Positions 1 through 12,830 of a stretch of 64,000 nucleotides of DNA are shown here, one piece after another. The position numbers and the translations under genes are program-made. The DNA comes from Mycteria americana (Eukaryota > Chordata > Aves > Ciconiiformes > Ciconiidae): assembly GCF_035582795.1 (NCBI RefSeq), contig NC_134365.1, positions 42,822,135-42,886,134 of the forward strand, given 5' to 3'. Position 1 is the stretch's first letter. Every line of letters starts with the position of its first letter. A model generated the notes under the pieces. That model was not told the origin of the DNA, ran no database searches, and saw only the letters and a program-made list of their open reading frames with translations.

Positions 1-176
1 GGATGCTTTCTCCCTTATCCTATGCTCCAAGAGCACTGTGCTGCTGTGGACTGGGAAGTGATGTCAGGTGCTGCTGACGTGATCTGGAAGTATTTAATCC
101 CTTTACTAATGCCGTTCATACAATGATGGAGTCCCAACAGAGGGAGAAAAGAGCTTGTGCACACTGCAGAGCTGAC

Positions 177-345
177 CTGCACCCGCACGGCGATGCTGGC
201 CACCTTCCGCAGGCTCTGGCTCAGCTGCACGTCAACGATGGCGCAGGATCGTGAGGGGCACACGGCCACCGCCGCCGTGGTCCCCAGGGCGCCGGCGAGG
301 ATGGAGGTCCCCAGCTCCCCCTCCGTTCTTGTTTCAACATAGGAA
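177..345 (-). CDS. Possible GC-rich internal exon, product unknown
   Basis: Read on the minus strand, this block is open, GC- and CpG-rich, and ends in CAG followed by GTCAGC, an acceptable splice donor (intron side at 176 and below). The translation includes a mildly hydrophobic stretch (LAGALGTTAAVAV) followed by a polar segment (VDVQLSQSLRKVASIAVRVQ). No convincing acceptor is visible: the nearest AG with some pyrimidines before it lies near 365, so the upper limit is approximate. The base composition stands out against the AT-rich flanks, which is the main reason to list it. I considered a mitochondrial-carrier repeat, but the required PX(D/E)XX(K/R) signature is absent. It may be a chance GC-rich open frame, and the opposite strand is also open over part of it. 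Confidence 0.22.
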
Positions 346-3300
346 CCACCAGGCTTCCTCCCGAAAGGGATAAAGCAGCTGACTTGTGGAGATCTCTCGT
401 GCCTTCCAAGATGGAAAAAGTGAGGGGAAATAATTTTCCCTGAGTCCCTAAGCTACGTCCTCTGCCAGCCTTAAGCTGGGGACATCTCTTCCACCCATCC
501 TGCTAGGCGGTTTCTTCCTTTCGGTGTGCAGGGGATCAAGCACACACACTGTGCTTGATCCCATTCAAAGTAATTTAAATATCTCATTAGGGTAGCAATG
601 GGTTTGTGCACCGCTTCTACCCTCCTTTCAGCAGAGAGAAGAAAGATAACACAAATATCATAAGCATGGGCTTAAGCAATGCATAAGACGATGGGCTTTG
701 GAGCTAGCCTGTACTTTTCTTCATGACTCAAAAGACCTAAACAGCAAACAAAATGTAAACACCCCGAGCCCACTGAATGGTGAGCCAGCAGGCTCAGGAA
801 AATTAAGGGCTCTCCTTGCAGGTAGCTGACTTGGAATTGCTACCAGAGAAAAAACTGATAACAAATATGGTTTGAGGTGTTTGCGCTCTGGTCATCAGGC
901 CTGTTGATTACGAAGCTGTTATTAGTTACACACAGTCATCCCTCCAAAAACCCCAAATCCTTCAAAAGCGGCTGCTTTGCTGAAGCAGTGAAATGCCATG
1001 TGCATGTATGTCGAAGGGTAGCTTCTCCAAGCAGAAACATGCCCTGGGCAGAGAAACCCCACTTTTTGCTGTAAACATGCAACTACAGCAAATGTCTGTG
1101 CCTGTGAACCAGCAATTACCCCCTCCGCCCCCTCCAGCCCCAAAAGAAATGAACTTAAAGTGCTCACTGCTCATAATCAGGTAGGAATTGTGCCAAAGAA
1201 CTTCATATTGATTTGTAATTTTCAGACATGAAATGCTTTCCTCAGACAGAAACAGAAAGTAAAACAGAATCTGACCTAATGCGGCTGTAAAGAAACCCAG
1301 AGGTATTTTGGATGAAGCCACAATTTTGGTCTTGGCCAAGAATCCTGAACATGGATTATATGGCAAGTAGTTATGGATCCCCTCAGTTCTCTCTCCTAGA
1401 ATAAGAAATCATAGTCAAGTCAGTAAAAGAAACTGGTCGAGAGAAAGGAACGAGAACCACAAGAATTTTAACTAGCACTGGTCGGTAGGTTAGTTTGCTC
1501 ATGGAATGCTTCAAAGAGCCATTGAGTGTCCATCTCTGCATTTCTCCCTCCCGCTGATGGGGTTATTTAAGGTTTTGTTGCTTTTATGCCTGCTACTAAA
1601 TCTTAAGGCACAAAGAACACCATTAGGATGCTAACATTTGAGCACAAATAAGGTGGTGGGGGTTCTTTTAAGGACTTCACTTAGACATTGACTGGGAGAT
1701 GCTTCATACAAATACCACTCCTACGTATAGAGAACTTGCTGATATCTCCTTGCTGCTGCAGTTTGGCACTGAAGCACTGCCATCGCAGAGAACATCTTTG
1801 ACATTATCCTTTTAAAGGGAACTGACTGGGAAGACTAGATAAAATCTGTTCTGCAGAGAAATCAACACGATTGTTTCAGCTCTTGCTTTTATACACCCCA
1901 ATTATTTCCCTTTTGCGTCTAGTCCTTTTGAACTTTACTTCAGTAACAGACCTTCTTGCCTCACAGTTTGAAGTAACCACAAAGATAATCTTTAAAATCA
2001 CTTCTATGCAGCTGAGAGACACTCAATTCCCTTCCACTGGCTAGAACAACCTTGTTCTAAATGCCGTGAAATTAAAGCTGATCCAGTGTCTCAACAACGG
2101 TATTTTACAACCAGCATGTTCCTTTCTCAGGTGCCCAAGAACAACAACAAAAAACATATCATGACAAAAGCATTGTTAAGGCAAAATAAAAATTTTATAG
2201 AATTTCACATATATGCTCATTTCCATACATTAGCAAGGTAAGGTCTAACAGACATGTGGAGATGAGAGACGTTTAGGACAGTAAGGTTCAAGAGAACTGG
2301 GTTGCCTCCAGGCCTGATACAGGCTTTCTGGTTAAAATGGTCTCATACCATTAAGTGTCATTTTCCCACCTGTGAAAAGGAGACAATACTAATTCCTTTG
2401 CTTGTCCCAGTCCCAAAGAGTTTATAACCTTTCTTGGGAAGACAGTCTTTTACATTACGTGCAATGCCAAGAACCAGGGGATCTTCCAAGACTGGGAACC
2501 CGCAGACACTCAGATAACATAAATAAGAGATTATCATCGCAATGACTAACTTACTATTAATTCAGCTGAAAGGTTACTCAGGCTAGTATAAAGCAGCTAT
2601 TCTGTTGGCTGTTCTGAAGTATTATTACGTGTTTTTTAGGTGTTAACAGTAACAATTGTCCTAGTCTACAGTATGCTTGAATGACACAAGTGTTATTCAG
2701 TTCAATTCTTATTAAGCAGTTGAAAGTCAGTTGAGCAAATCTTTTCATTTTCTCACTTACTTTTAAGAGATGTTTGCCTGGAGTTAACTCCAAATTAAGC
2801 CAACAAGGGGTTTACAATGAAAAGATACCACCAAGTGTTGATAGCTTCTACTACACGATGTCTTCCAGAAATAGCTTGGAGCTTCATTTCCACCTTAGAC
2901 AGAGCTGAACGGGCCAGCCGGGATTTTAGCCAAAACCAGGGTGGGTCAGAGACAGATGGAAAATTACAGATTACTTAAAAGGAAACAAAGGCAACATGCA
3001 AAATCTTGAGATGCCTTAGAAACATAAATGCTCACATAACCACTGCAGAGCTAGCACTGAAAAGCAGTTTCCTTGAGCAACAACAAAAACCACCCATTTA
3101 CTCCTATGAAGAAGTAGAAAGTAATCAAACAGACATTTTCCTCACTTCTGCAAGGCATTATCTCTTATAAGCTTTTGAATTGCAGAAATGTATAAAGCAA
3201 AAAATGAGAAAATAATATGTATATGTTCACAGTATTGAAACTAAAAACATTCAGAGCTCTTAAAAGAGGGATGACTTCCTTGTGGTTTTGGTCAGTTCCA

Positions 3301-5180
3301 GTGAAGATAGAGGAGGAGGAATTTTCTGCGCCCCTTCTTTGTTCTCCAGCATGAAGCAGTACAGGCAGATGATACACCCAGAGATGTGCACATTTATAAT
3401 TTTGGATCCGTTTGTCATCCTCCTGCTAAGCCATTTACTCCGTGCCTGCACCCGTTTCAGTAAAGGGAGGTGTGTGCGGTGGCTGACTGCTGTAAGCAGA
3501 GCAGAGGGTGTCTAAGAGCCAGGCTGGCACTTTGGGGACATTCCTAGTGAGTGACTTCTAAAAGCATTCTGGCTACTTTTTTTTCTACTAAAAGAAACGG
3601 GTTCACAGGATGGGTTTGAGTGCCAGCCTACAATCACCTGTGCTCTCTAAGACAAAATGAAGATATTGTCCTCATCAGTCGGCTTTTGTGAATACTCTCC
3701 TGATATTACATTTGCTGCCAGGGTCACTTTTATGAAGAAGTTGGGATGGAAGCAACTGCAGCTCAAACGCTGCCCGCTGCACATTTTTAGCTGTGGATAA
3801 ACCCAACACAAATCCTTCTCCGTATGCTTAGTGAGGGGAAGGTCCTCACGGGCACGGGAGGCTGCGGAGGTGGGACCCAGCCTGCCCAGCTCTCGGCATG
3901 GCCGGCCACAGCGCCCGTGTCAGAGCATCCTTAGGCATGGGCACAGGGAGCAAGAAGAAACCAGCCAGGTTTTCTGGTAGAAATCTGCCTGTGTTTCACC
4001 AGAAATTATGTTTCCTGGAAGACATTTTTATTTGCGCAAACTGGTACACTGTGATCTGGGGAAAAAAAAAAAAGCAAGCTTTCTCAGAGCCTTTTGTGTA
4101 GTTTTAACATCTCTGAATGGCATCTGAAATGCAGGGCTTTTAGTGCCAGTAAGCAGATATTGTTTTGGCTAGCTCAGGAGACTGTTCTGTAACTTCATCT
4201 TCGCTACTGAACTAGATGTTCCCTGAGTGGGAGGAACTGATATCTGAATTTCAAAGCAGTTAATAGTCTTACTTGCACTTTTGCAATATTTGGAAAATTG
4301 TAATTAACCAGCTTAGCTAATTTACGTTTTTAATATTTAAATGTTGCTTGTTACACAGAAGCTGATTGCTGTAGTAGCTTCATTCTGAAAGCTCATTAGA
4401 ACTGCTAAAAGGTTTAAATACACACAGCTGAAGAAATACATGCATTTTTATAAGGCAGGTATTATGGCAATACTTTGAATTTCATTGGCCTGAACAAATA
4501 CGCTAGTCTTCTGCAGGATTTTTTAATCAAGCTCATTTGCATTGCTTGGAAAGGTACCTTGGTATTTTCCTGAGCTAAATATTTAAATGACATGAGCTAG
4601 CAGGATTTTTAGGTTTATGTTTTTCACTGTCATTAACCTTCTATTATGACAAAGCCAGGGAAAATCAGACAGGGGCTGTTTTGTGCTGTGTGTGATTCAG
4701 GCAGGATGCGGATAACACATGGACAGGAGGAGCGAGACTGGCATCCGGAATTTTCTTTTAAAATGTACCAATATTATTTAGGTACATTCTCTCTTTACTT
4801 AAGGATGTATGCTTCTTTTCCTAAGCTGGGGTGAAAGGAATTCTGGTGGGATGAGAAGACCAACTGTTACCTGCTGATTGGAGAAGGTAATGCAGATGAA
4901 CGGATAAGAAGGGGCAGCCAGAGAGGACGGATGTGGCAGGGACATGCTGCTTGTGCTGGGTGACATGGCGTGACCTGACACGGGCCATGAGGACAAGACA
5001 GAGGTCTGGGACAAAACAGCCTCTTGCTATTTTCAGTCTTGTATTCCAGCCCCGTCCCAGCCAAACCAGGGGGTCGGATCACCCTGGCAGTGGGGTTGCT
5101 TCGCTTTTTAATCTCTTCTTACCAGCATGCGTGATAAAGCTGTTAGCTACTGTGGTAATACAGTTAACATTTTCCTACCA
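346..5180. other. Non-coding stretch, nothing identified
   Basis: I see no coding exon, RNA gene or recognisable transposon here. The short open frames are scattered over both strands and lack splice context. 4240-4640 is AT-rich, with repeated TAATTA/TTTAAA-type words and could be regulatory or simply AT-rich intergenic or intronic DNA. A C-rich patch lies at 1120-1142. Confidence 0.5.
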
Positions 5181-5197
5181 CCCCCCCCCCCCCCCCC
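5181..5197 (+). repeat. Poly-C homopolymer (17 bp)
   Basis: An uninterrupted run of 17 C follows CCTACCA. It is G-rich on the minus strand and prone to slippage and sequencing error, so its exact length should not be trusted. Confidence 0.95.
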
Positions 5198-5416
5198 GTC
5201 ATGTTTTACCATTTTGTGGTTATTCTTCCTGCTCTAGTAGCTCCCTTTTCCCAAAATGTAACTGATTCCTATCCATAAATATCACACAAATGTGCAGAGT
5301 GCCAGATTATGATTAGGAAACCATCAGTGGGCACATCTGAATGTGTAAATGCCCCTTTGTTGTTAGGGCTTTTCTGTCTGTTCAGCTATTTGGGAAAAAC
5401 ACCCCAGAAGCCAAAA

Positions 5417-5457
5417 GATATATATAGATACATATATATATATACACACACACACAT
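5417..5457 (+). repeat. Compound (TA)n-(CA)n microsatellite
   Basis: An impure TA tract with GATA interruptions runs into (TA)6 and then (CA)6. This is a typical compound dinucleotide microsatellite, likely polymorphic. Confidence 0.9.
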
Positions 5458-7165
5458 GCAGAATCCTCCAGTCAGCAGGTCTTATAAATGAACTGGCATT
5501 ACCCCACAAGCATAAGCCATGGCGTGCTTAGTTCAGCATGCTGGAGCACAGGGAAAGCCTTGCTCTCCCGGGCTCCTCACCCCTCTCCTCCGTCCCCTGG
5601 CACTGCCAAGCTCCTGCTGCTGGCCCCTCATCCCTTCCCCACCTCTCCCCAAACCTGACTTCGCCTCCTGCCTCTTGCCCTCTTCCCCTCCCACCTGGAA
5701 TTTCTCTGGAGGCCCCAGTGCAGAGCCCAAGCTAATGAAGTGCTTACGAGAGCAGGATGCTATGAGATGCTACGAGTGCTTACGAGACGCGGGATCTGCT
5801 GATAACTGCACACCTCAGGACACGCAGCTGCTGGTCTTAGGGTCCTTCAAGTGACACGACATAGGACTGAAAGACAGAGCTCTGCTAATTACTGCATCCC
5901 CCAGTCCCATGTCAAGCTGAAACAAAGGGATGGGAGATGCCCTGCAGGTGCTGCATCCTTCTGCCCCTTTCCAGCCTTTTTATCTGATATGAAAGCTTTG
6001 ATACTTCTTAATCTGATCTTTTTTTAGACCAGTAAACCTCATCACCCGAAACCATCAGCTTCATTTCCAGAAGAAAATCCCAGAGCAATAGAAGAGGTAC
6101 TGCAAGCTCTAAGCACAAGAGAGATCCCAACATGACGGTTCCTCTTTCCAGTTCCCAAGAGAGGCAGCCAGCTGTATCACAGTCCTGTCAAACAGCATCT
6201 TTAAGAGAAGGAAAAGGCAATTTTTTTTCCTTTCTCCTAATTTACCATGAGAACCAAGTACCTGCTGAGAGCAGGAAGAACTTGGGAGGAAGCATCCAGC
6301 ACAGAAGCTCTGGTCAGGGGAGAACAGCGATGCTGCATGAGGTGGTGCCATGGACCCCACAAACGGAATCCCAAACGGGATGGAAACAGCCAGGGCCCAG
6401 GCTAACGGGTTGTCCATCTCAAGAGAGCTGTGCTGAAAAGCAAATAGGTTGGAAGAAGGTCTTCAAGGACTGCCATACTGCTCTCGCTCGTCAGGGGATC
6501 TAGACAAGCCCACTGCCGGGCTGAGCCATGTCCACCCTAGGTGTGCCTGCTGCTGGTGTGCCTGACTGGAAGGGGGCTTCAAAATGCAGTGCTGGAAGCA
6601 GGAGATGAGGGGGAAGGGAGGTGGAAGAAACCCGAGCCACACCTTTTTGCAGGCAGGTGCTCTGTTATGGACGGTTTAGCTGGGAGCCTGGCTTTCCTCC
6701 GCTCAGTGTGGAGGAGAGAGGCCACCATCAGACCTCCAGCTGACAGCACCCAGGAGGAACATAAGCTAGAGCTAGAAAGCAGTTGGCTTGTCTTACCTTC
6801 CAGTTCCCCGCCAAGAAGGACAGACTCCCCAGGGCTCAAGCATCTATATCATGCCATTGCTGCTTGGCTTCCGCACCTGGGAGTCTCCAGTTTCACCGCT
6901 CCTTTGGATTAGGAGGAAACAAAAGCTTTCAATCCCTATGGTGCAGCTAAAGGGCCTCTTTCTCAGGCTCCTCATGCCTTCTGATTTCCTCTCCCTAGCT
7001 GGGAAGAGATGAAAAAGACAACTCTCCCTTTCCTGCAAAACGCAGTGGGGCTCGACACTGTTCTGCTGCTTGTACCCCGGTTAGCCGGGTGAAGCCAGCT
7101 TGGCCGTAGGTACAAATGCTCCATCCTGGCTCCGGATGGCAGCCATGCTTGTGGCAGGTGGGGGG
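5458..7165. other. Non-coding stretch
   Basis: 5519-5854 is pyrimidine- and proline-codon-rich and open in several frames on both strands, which is expected from C/T-rich composition and is not taken as coding. A good isolated splice-donor-like word (GGAAG then GTAAGAC) is present on the minus strand near 6790, but no matching exon could be built around it. Confidence 0.45.
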
Positions 7166-7212
7166 GCTGTGACCCCCAGGTTCCCCCCAGGTCCCCCCAG
7201 GTCCCCACCCCT
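7166..7212 (-). other. G-quadruplex-prone G-rich block
   Basis: The plus strand carries four to five C-runs of four to six bases separated by AGGT-type spacers (7172-7209). The minus strand therefore has G-runs with 1-5 base loops, matching the classical four-run quadruplex pattern. It comes from imperfect tandem repetition of a 10-bp unit ending CCCCCCAGGT. Regulatory meaning is unknown. Confidence 0.7.
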
Positions 7213-9559
7213 GTAAGACTATTGCAGAGGGCCTGTTTTGGAGCAGGACCCATCTGACAAGGCATCCAAAGAGAAAGGGAGTTACTGTTCATTTATCTAA
7301 ATTGCTCGTCACAGCCACCACAACGCCGCTGCCGGGCTTCAGCAAGCTGTCTGTCATCCACATGGATCGTAAAGCTGAAATGAGGTCAGGAGAAAGTAGC
7401 TCGGACGAGTTTTCTCTTTCCCGGCCGGCTCCCAAGGGTGCTGCTCAGCGCAGGAATGGAATACCCAGCTCCTGCTTGCTGACCATGGCACTGCGCAAGC
7501 AAAGTCACGGCCGCGTGGGGACCCTCACAAGCAATTCTGCATGTGTGCACAGAAAGCAGACACACTTTCCTTCTCACAGTGCTCAAGTAGCATGTAATAA
7601 CTGCTTGAACTAATGGCACCTACTCACAGTCCTAACGATCCCCTTCCTCCTCTCCTGCTCTGGTGCGAAGAAGATCAAGTTACTCGTCAGGGGCTCTCAG
7701 TACTTCCCATACCGAAACCTTCTTTCCCACTGAACAGCTCTCACATCTAGCTAGAAACATGCTGATACCTTCCTCCCTTTAAATTTGGGAGGAACCAGGC
7801 AGGGGGTGAAGCCTTTTCATAGGCTGCTTGGGTAAGAGTCGTTTTACTGCGATGGAAATGGGTACCAAGGGATCAGAGAAGCACAAACCTTCATAAAATA
7901 AAATACACACCACAAGAAGTACTGTTGAAAAACCCGAACAGCCAACCTCATACTTTCCAAAAGCCAAAAAGATCTAAGGAAAAAGCCTTGGCCCTTCTGA
8001 AAGAGGAGATTTCCATTGATCTCAAAGGCACCAAGGTTTCAATGAAAGTTGGGGTTTTTTGGTGCTTACTTACCTAAATTCATTTTCTAAATATTCTGGA
8101 GGCACTCACAGAAGTACAAGCCAAACATGAGGAAATCTCTCTCTGCCCCCAGTTTGTGACAAAGCATTACAGGAAGAGGTGCCTTTGTATTAAGTAATGG
8201 AAAAAGTCTAATAAAAAGGGGGCTTTTCACCAAAATCTGCACGGTAGCATGACTACAGCCTAAACTATGTGAAAATACCAGAATGCAGTAGTCAAACCCA
8301 TGAAGGTCTGGGAGGAAATCTCTTTCAGAGTCTCAGTCTCAGTAACTGAATAAAGAAGAGAATTTAAAAACAGTATTCACTGCATCTGTTCCCTGTCACA
8401 TGCCCTCCACAAACAGCCTTTTACTGAATTACAGGCATAGTTAATCTATTAAGCATAACAAGAAAGAAACAGTAATAGCATCATATTTTCCCTTCTAGGA
8501 TACTAATTGCCTGTCATTTTTTTCTCATTACAAAGGTCATTTTATTGTTTGTCTTGATGCTATTGGGAGGGGCGGGGGGGGGAGTCCCAAGCCAGAGGCA
8601 AGCAAAAAGCTCTGCTTTGAGTTTTGCAGAGAGCTACCGACATCTTTTACAGGAGGGAGCGCGCGCGCGCGCGTGTCTCTGGAGAACATCACCGCTCACA
8701 TGCAATCTGGTGCAGCTTGGCAAGCTGCAAACGCGGTGCCCACGCTTCGTCTGTGCAAATGGTGTTAATTCCTGTGGACATCCCTCACCATTAGAACTGT
8801 GGCAGCTGATAAGCAGCAACGTTTATATGAGATAACTCCCAGTAATGCTTTCAAAATAAACTCTAGAAACCTGGACCGGCACCAAGAGCAGAGCGATTCT
8901 GTGCTTGGAGGTGGAAAAGGAAAGGTCTAACCCTACAGAAGTAATTACTGGCATGGCTGTTGAATCGCAGCATTCACTGATTTTACTGCTTTTGTGTTTC
9001 TTTTCAAAAATAGCCTATGGGTTATACATCTGAAAATACAGTCCTGCCATCGAAGCAGGGGGAATAGCAGGAGCAGCTAGTGTCCGGCTCAGCTACCTGC
9101 CAACTGTTTTGGTAGGGGTGGTGGTATTTGTTTCTGCTGCTTTAATTTTTATCATCAGCATTGATGAGTTAAATTTGATTAGGAGAGTGGTATGGCAGGG
9201 GAAAACAAGAGGGAAGGTGAAAGGCAGGAGAGATGAGGGTAGGAAAGGGCAGGTTAGAGTGATGCTGAGGTGAGAGGAGGGGAGGGAGAGGCCGGCAGCC
9301 AAAAGCCATGCAACCCTGAGGATGCTTCCACGAAAGCAAGGTCAGCTTGTTTGCAAGGATGTCACTGAGGGGAGGGGGTTGGGAACATAATTTATGAGTC
9401 CTGCTGCCAGAGATTCCTCTTTGTCATTTGCTCCTCAGTGCATTGTGCGTACCGAATGCTTCCCTCACAAAAGCGGATAAAGTGCTTTAATGCTACCGAG
9501 ATCAAGATACCGCACCTCCTGCTTCACCTCTGCTGCTTCAAAAAGTAACCTGGAAAGTG
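7213..9559. other. Non-coding stretch
   Basis: No gene or transposon is recognised. A strong minus-strand splice-donor word (TTTAG then GTAAGTAAG) occurs near 8072, but the sequence before it carries stops in two frames and allows only a 7-codon exon, so no exon is called. A G-rich run lies at 8571-8582. Confidence 0.45.
8659..8675 (+). repeat. (GC)n dinucleotide run
   Basis: Alternating GC for about 16 bp, ending in GTGT. This alternating purine-pyrimidine sequence can adopt Z-DNA. Confidence 0.9.
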
Positions 9560-9970
9560 CTTATGCAGCATTTTAATTTGTCATCTATATTTTAAAATAC
9601 CATCTAAACAAATAGTCATGTTTCATAAAGTAGGAGGGCTTAAAAATCAGAGGGCTTAAAAAAAGTGCTTCTTCTCAATGTACCATATAAAATTACAGTT
9701 TCATCAGCTGTAACTACACAAGTCTAAGATATAATTTCACATCTCTAAACAATTTTTTCATATAACATGGTAGTTATGGTCAATTAATAAGTTATTCAAT
9801 AAATATTTTAATTGATGTTTAATTAACCTGCTGTGGAATGCAAGTATATTTATAGCTGCTGCTAAGGGCATGTTTCTAAACAGTAGAATAATGCTATTTT
9901 AAAGAAATCGAGTACATAATAGTAGTGCAATTATACTCCTAGCTGCAATGTGCATAATTTGTGATCTCGT
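9560..9970. promoter_or_regulatory. Candidate conserved non-coding element (AT-rich)
   Basis: About 400 bp of AT-rich but not simple-repeat DNA with clustered homeodomain-type core sites (TAATTA, CAATTA, TTTAATTG, TTAATTAA) around 9700-9840, followed by a mixed-composition segment. Vertebrate developmental enhancers often look like this, but so does ordinary AT-rich DNA. This is inference only, because conservation cannot be tested here. Confidence 0.25.
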
Positions 9971-12289
9971 AGGTTAATTCTGCTGGGCTGCACTCCAGTA
10001 TTCAGCAGTAGCAGGCAATGAGCAGCAGTAACTCCCCGAGCCAGTGGCTCCTCTTGCCTCTATGCATACTTCTTCAGCCAAGGACATGAACACAAAGTGC
10101 AGGTGTGCCTGAAAGGACGATCCTGAGTTGCTCAGAGGGTGCAACTGCATGAAAGCAAATGAAAACCCCAGTCGTGGCACTCAGATGAGGGCTGCAAGGG
10201 AATTGCAGGCACAGAAGTCCAAAAATGCGATGCCAGAGCACAGCTGCTGCCTTAGCGCTGGCAGTGCCAGCATCCCCGAGCACTTGGCTTTTTTTCTTCA
10301 AAAAGGAAAGTCCCAGGAACTGCTCCTGTGCTGGGAACCACCAGGGCTGGATGGTGCAGGGCAGCCTGCCTCTCTCCTGAAGCACATGGGTTGAGCTCCC
10401 TCCTCTCCCTCGGGAGCATGAAAACCTCCTCCTGCTTCCCATGCGACTGCCTGGACCTCCGTGCTGCCCTGACAGGAGGCAATGGAGCCTCCTGTCCTCC
10501 CCATGAAAGCAGGCTGCCTGTGGAGGAAGGAGTGATCTGGGGCTCAGGATACAGCAGGGTTTGAGCACAGCCTGTGCTGGGGGCTCAGCAGCGGGCGGGC
10601 TGTGGGCAGGGGGCTCCCCCGTGCCGGCTCAGCTGGATAAAGACGAGAGGGGCCAGAAAAGAACAGTGTTGGAGGAAACTGAGTGGAAGCTGTTCCTGCT
10701 TTGATATGCTGACACATTGCTTATTTGCAGTTCTGACATCTTCTGCACTCGACGTTGTGCAGAATTAGCAGTCAATGATATCAAACGCTGATTAAAGCGT
10801 GCGAGGAGAAGAGGGAGAGGAGGGGAAGCTGCTCTCTTCGAAGAGGCAGAGGATGAGAGCGGAGCATGTTCCACCAAGAAGAGTCAGTCCTCAGACAAAA
10901 GGAAGGCTCTTAGAAAGCTTGGCAATCGTTCTCCAGCATCAATATTTATTATGGAGAAGCATACCTTGCCCTAACTCATATTATCTGGGGATGGCCAATT
11001 AAATACTGTAATAAAGACAATTCCCATTTGTTCTATATAATGAGACTGCCCATCTGTGTTGTGAACTCAGTAATAACCCCACCAAAGCTGGATGCCTGAG
11101 TGGCAAGGATCATTTCACATTGCTTGGCATGGGGAAAATCATGTAGGACTCTCATTTTCATCAGCAAGATTTTTCAAATATTTTATCAGACTTCAGGTAA
11201 ACAAAGCAGGTGCACAACCGTACTCACAACGTTGCTGTTTAATTTTTCCTCTATGTTCTCTCTGGAGATGTTCATATTCATTGTTGGACTTTAAAAGCCG
11301 TGTTTCTACCTCGTTAAAATAATTCTGTCTCAGTAGTGACTTGTAATGTAGCTGTCTGCAGTTCCCCACTCTTCAAGCTGCAGCTAGCTATGAATTCCCA
11401 GGTGCACTGTCCATGAACCTGAAAACCCAGAGTTATGGCCTTTTGTGATTCCACAGCCATGAAAGTGGATATTGCACATCCTGACATCTATTGTGTTCTG
11501 CTGCAGGGAAATAAATGAGAAAAAAAAAAAGAAAAAAAAGAAGAAAAAAGAGAAACCTTATTGGATCCATTAATTTTGAGATTGATGTTTGAAACAGGAG
11601 ACAACAAAATCTTATTGGACATGTTGGCTTGTGTCCTCTGATGGCTCCTGGACACCTGAGTGTCCGGCATTCAAGTACATGGACAGGTAATGAAGGAGGC
11701 AGAGTGAGTCTGCACAGGACCGGGCTAAATTGCACAGTGTGACACAGAGCACTGCTATGATGGCAATATCCATGCATTGCAAACTGTGTATGAGCTGGTA
11801 CCACATCCATTCAGAAGGATGCAGTACTTCCACCGTGATGGAACATGGGAACGGGGCTCCAGCAGTAGGCTTGCAGGGAATTTAGACATTATTTGGATGT
11901 GTGCCCATCTCGGTATTCCGTGAACCGAGGCAAGACATCCCTTCCCTGGCTGCAGGGTGATTTGTAGCTCTGACAGAGCTCAGCTCCTGTGATGAAGAAG
12001 CCAGAGCAGAGGGGGATTCAGCACAGAAAGTGGCACAGTTCAGTCCAAATAAGGGACTTTTTACTCCTCTGTTCTATGCAGGGCACAAACACAGCCTGGC
12101 TCCTTCCAAATAAGCCCTGCAAGGGCACTGGGCAGTTGCAGAAAACAGGACTTCCCTTCCATGTGCATGAACCTGGAGGTGGTATTTAGCAGCTCCTGGG
12201 TCAAACTGTCCTCGGAGGCTGGTGAGCCCTTGCAGGGTAGGGGTACTGCGCGGAAAGATGCCATCGGGGCGTCCCAGGAGTGTCCCTCC
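9971..12289. other. Non-coding stretch with an A/G-rich tract
   Basis: 10250-10640 is GC-rich and open in several frames on both strands without paired splice sites. An A-rich purine tract with G interruptions lies at 11518-11555. No transposon is recognised. Confidence 0.45.
11518..11555 (+). repeat. A-rich purine tract
   Basis: GAGAAAAAAAAAAG-type sequence: an almost pure A/G run of about 38 bp. It is low-complexity. No L1-like or SINE-like body precedes it, so it is not taken as a retroposon tail. Confidence 0.8.
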
Positions 12290-12393
12290 TCATTGCAGTG
12301 GGTGCTGCCTGCTGTGCCACGTCGGGCAAAGCAGCACCAGCACGGCCACCAAGCTGACAGCACACACACTGCAGGCTGCTCCGTAGGAGTAAT
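12290..12393 (-). CDS. Possible terminal exon with transmembrane helix
   Basis: On the minus strand a pyrimidine-rich acceptor (CTTGTCTTTACCTCCAG) ends at 12394. The exon then reads, after two bases completing a split codon, about 33 residues to a TGA stop at 12290-12292. A hydrophobic run (SVCAVSLVAVLVLLC) flanked by TWHSR on the C-terminal side has the look of a single-pass membrane anchor with a very short cytoplasmic tail. The local sequence is CpG- and GC-rich. One caution is that another frame of the same stretch stays open much longer (to about 12061), so the membrane-helix frame is a choice, not a proof. No gene is recognised. Confidence 0.25.
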
Positions 12394-12830
12394 CTGGAGG
12401 TAAAGACAAGACAACTGGCCTTAAATAATAGCCCAAAGAAGAAGAAACTCCATTGACTCCAGTGTGTTCAACATGGGGCTGAATTTCACCCATTGTCCAC
12501 CATGGTTGAGATACAAACAGGCTTTTCTTGAACATCCATGATTTCTTACACCACGGAATTACAAATATGTTTATTGTGGGCAGTGGTAAGAAGACAAGTC
12601 TCCATTTATAATTGCATTTCCTCCTATCCCCTCTACTGTAACAACCTAAGGTATTCATGGGCTGGGGCATGTACAGTGTGTGCTTACATCTTTGTCCTCG
12701 CAAGGCAGCAGGGCCACACCACAGCTGGTAGGACTCGTGCTATGTTGTGCCAGTAATTGTGCCTCCCAGGAAAAGCCTCTCCCACTGTCCACCAGCAACT
12801 GAAAGGACCTAGTACAACAATTACAACAAT

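Noticed and set aside
177..345. Mitochondrial-carrier (SLC25) repeat
   Set aside because: Superficial resemblance in the glycine/alanine helix only; the PX(D/E)XX(K/R) motif is missing.
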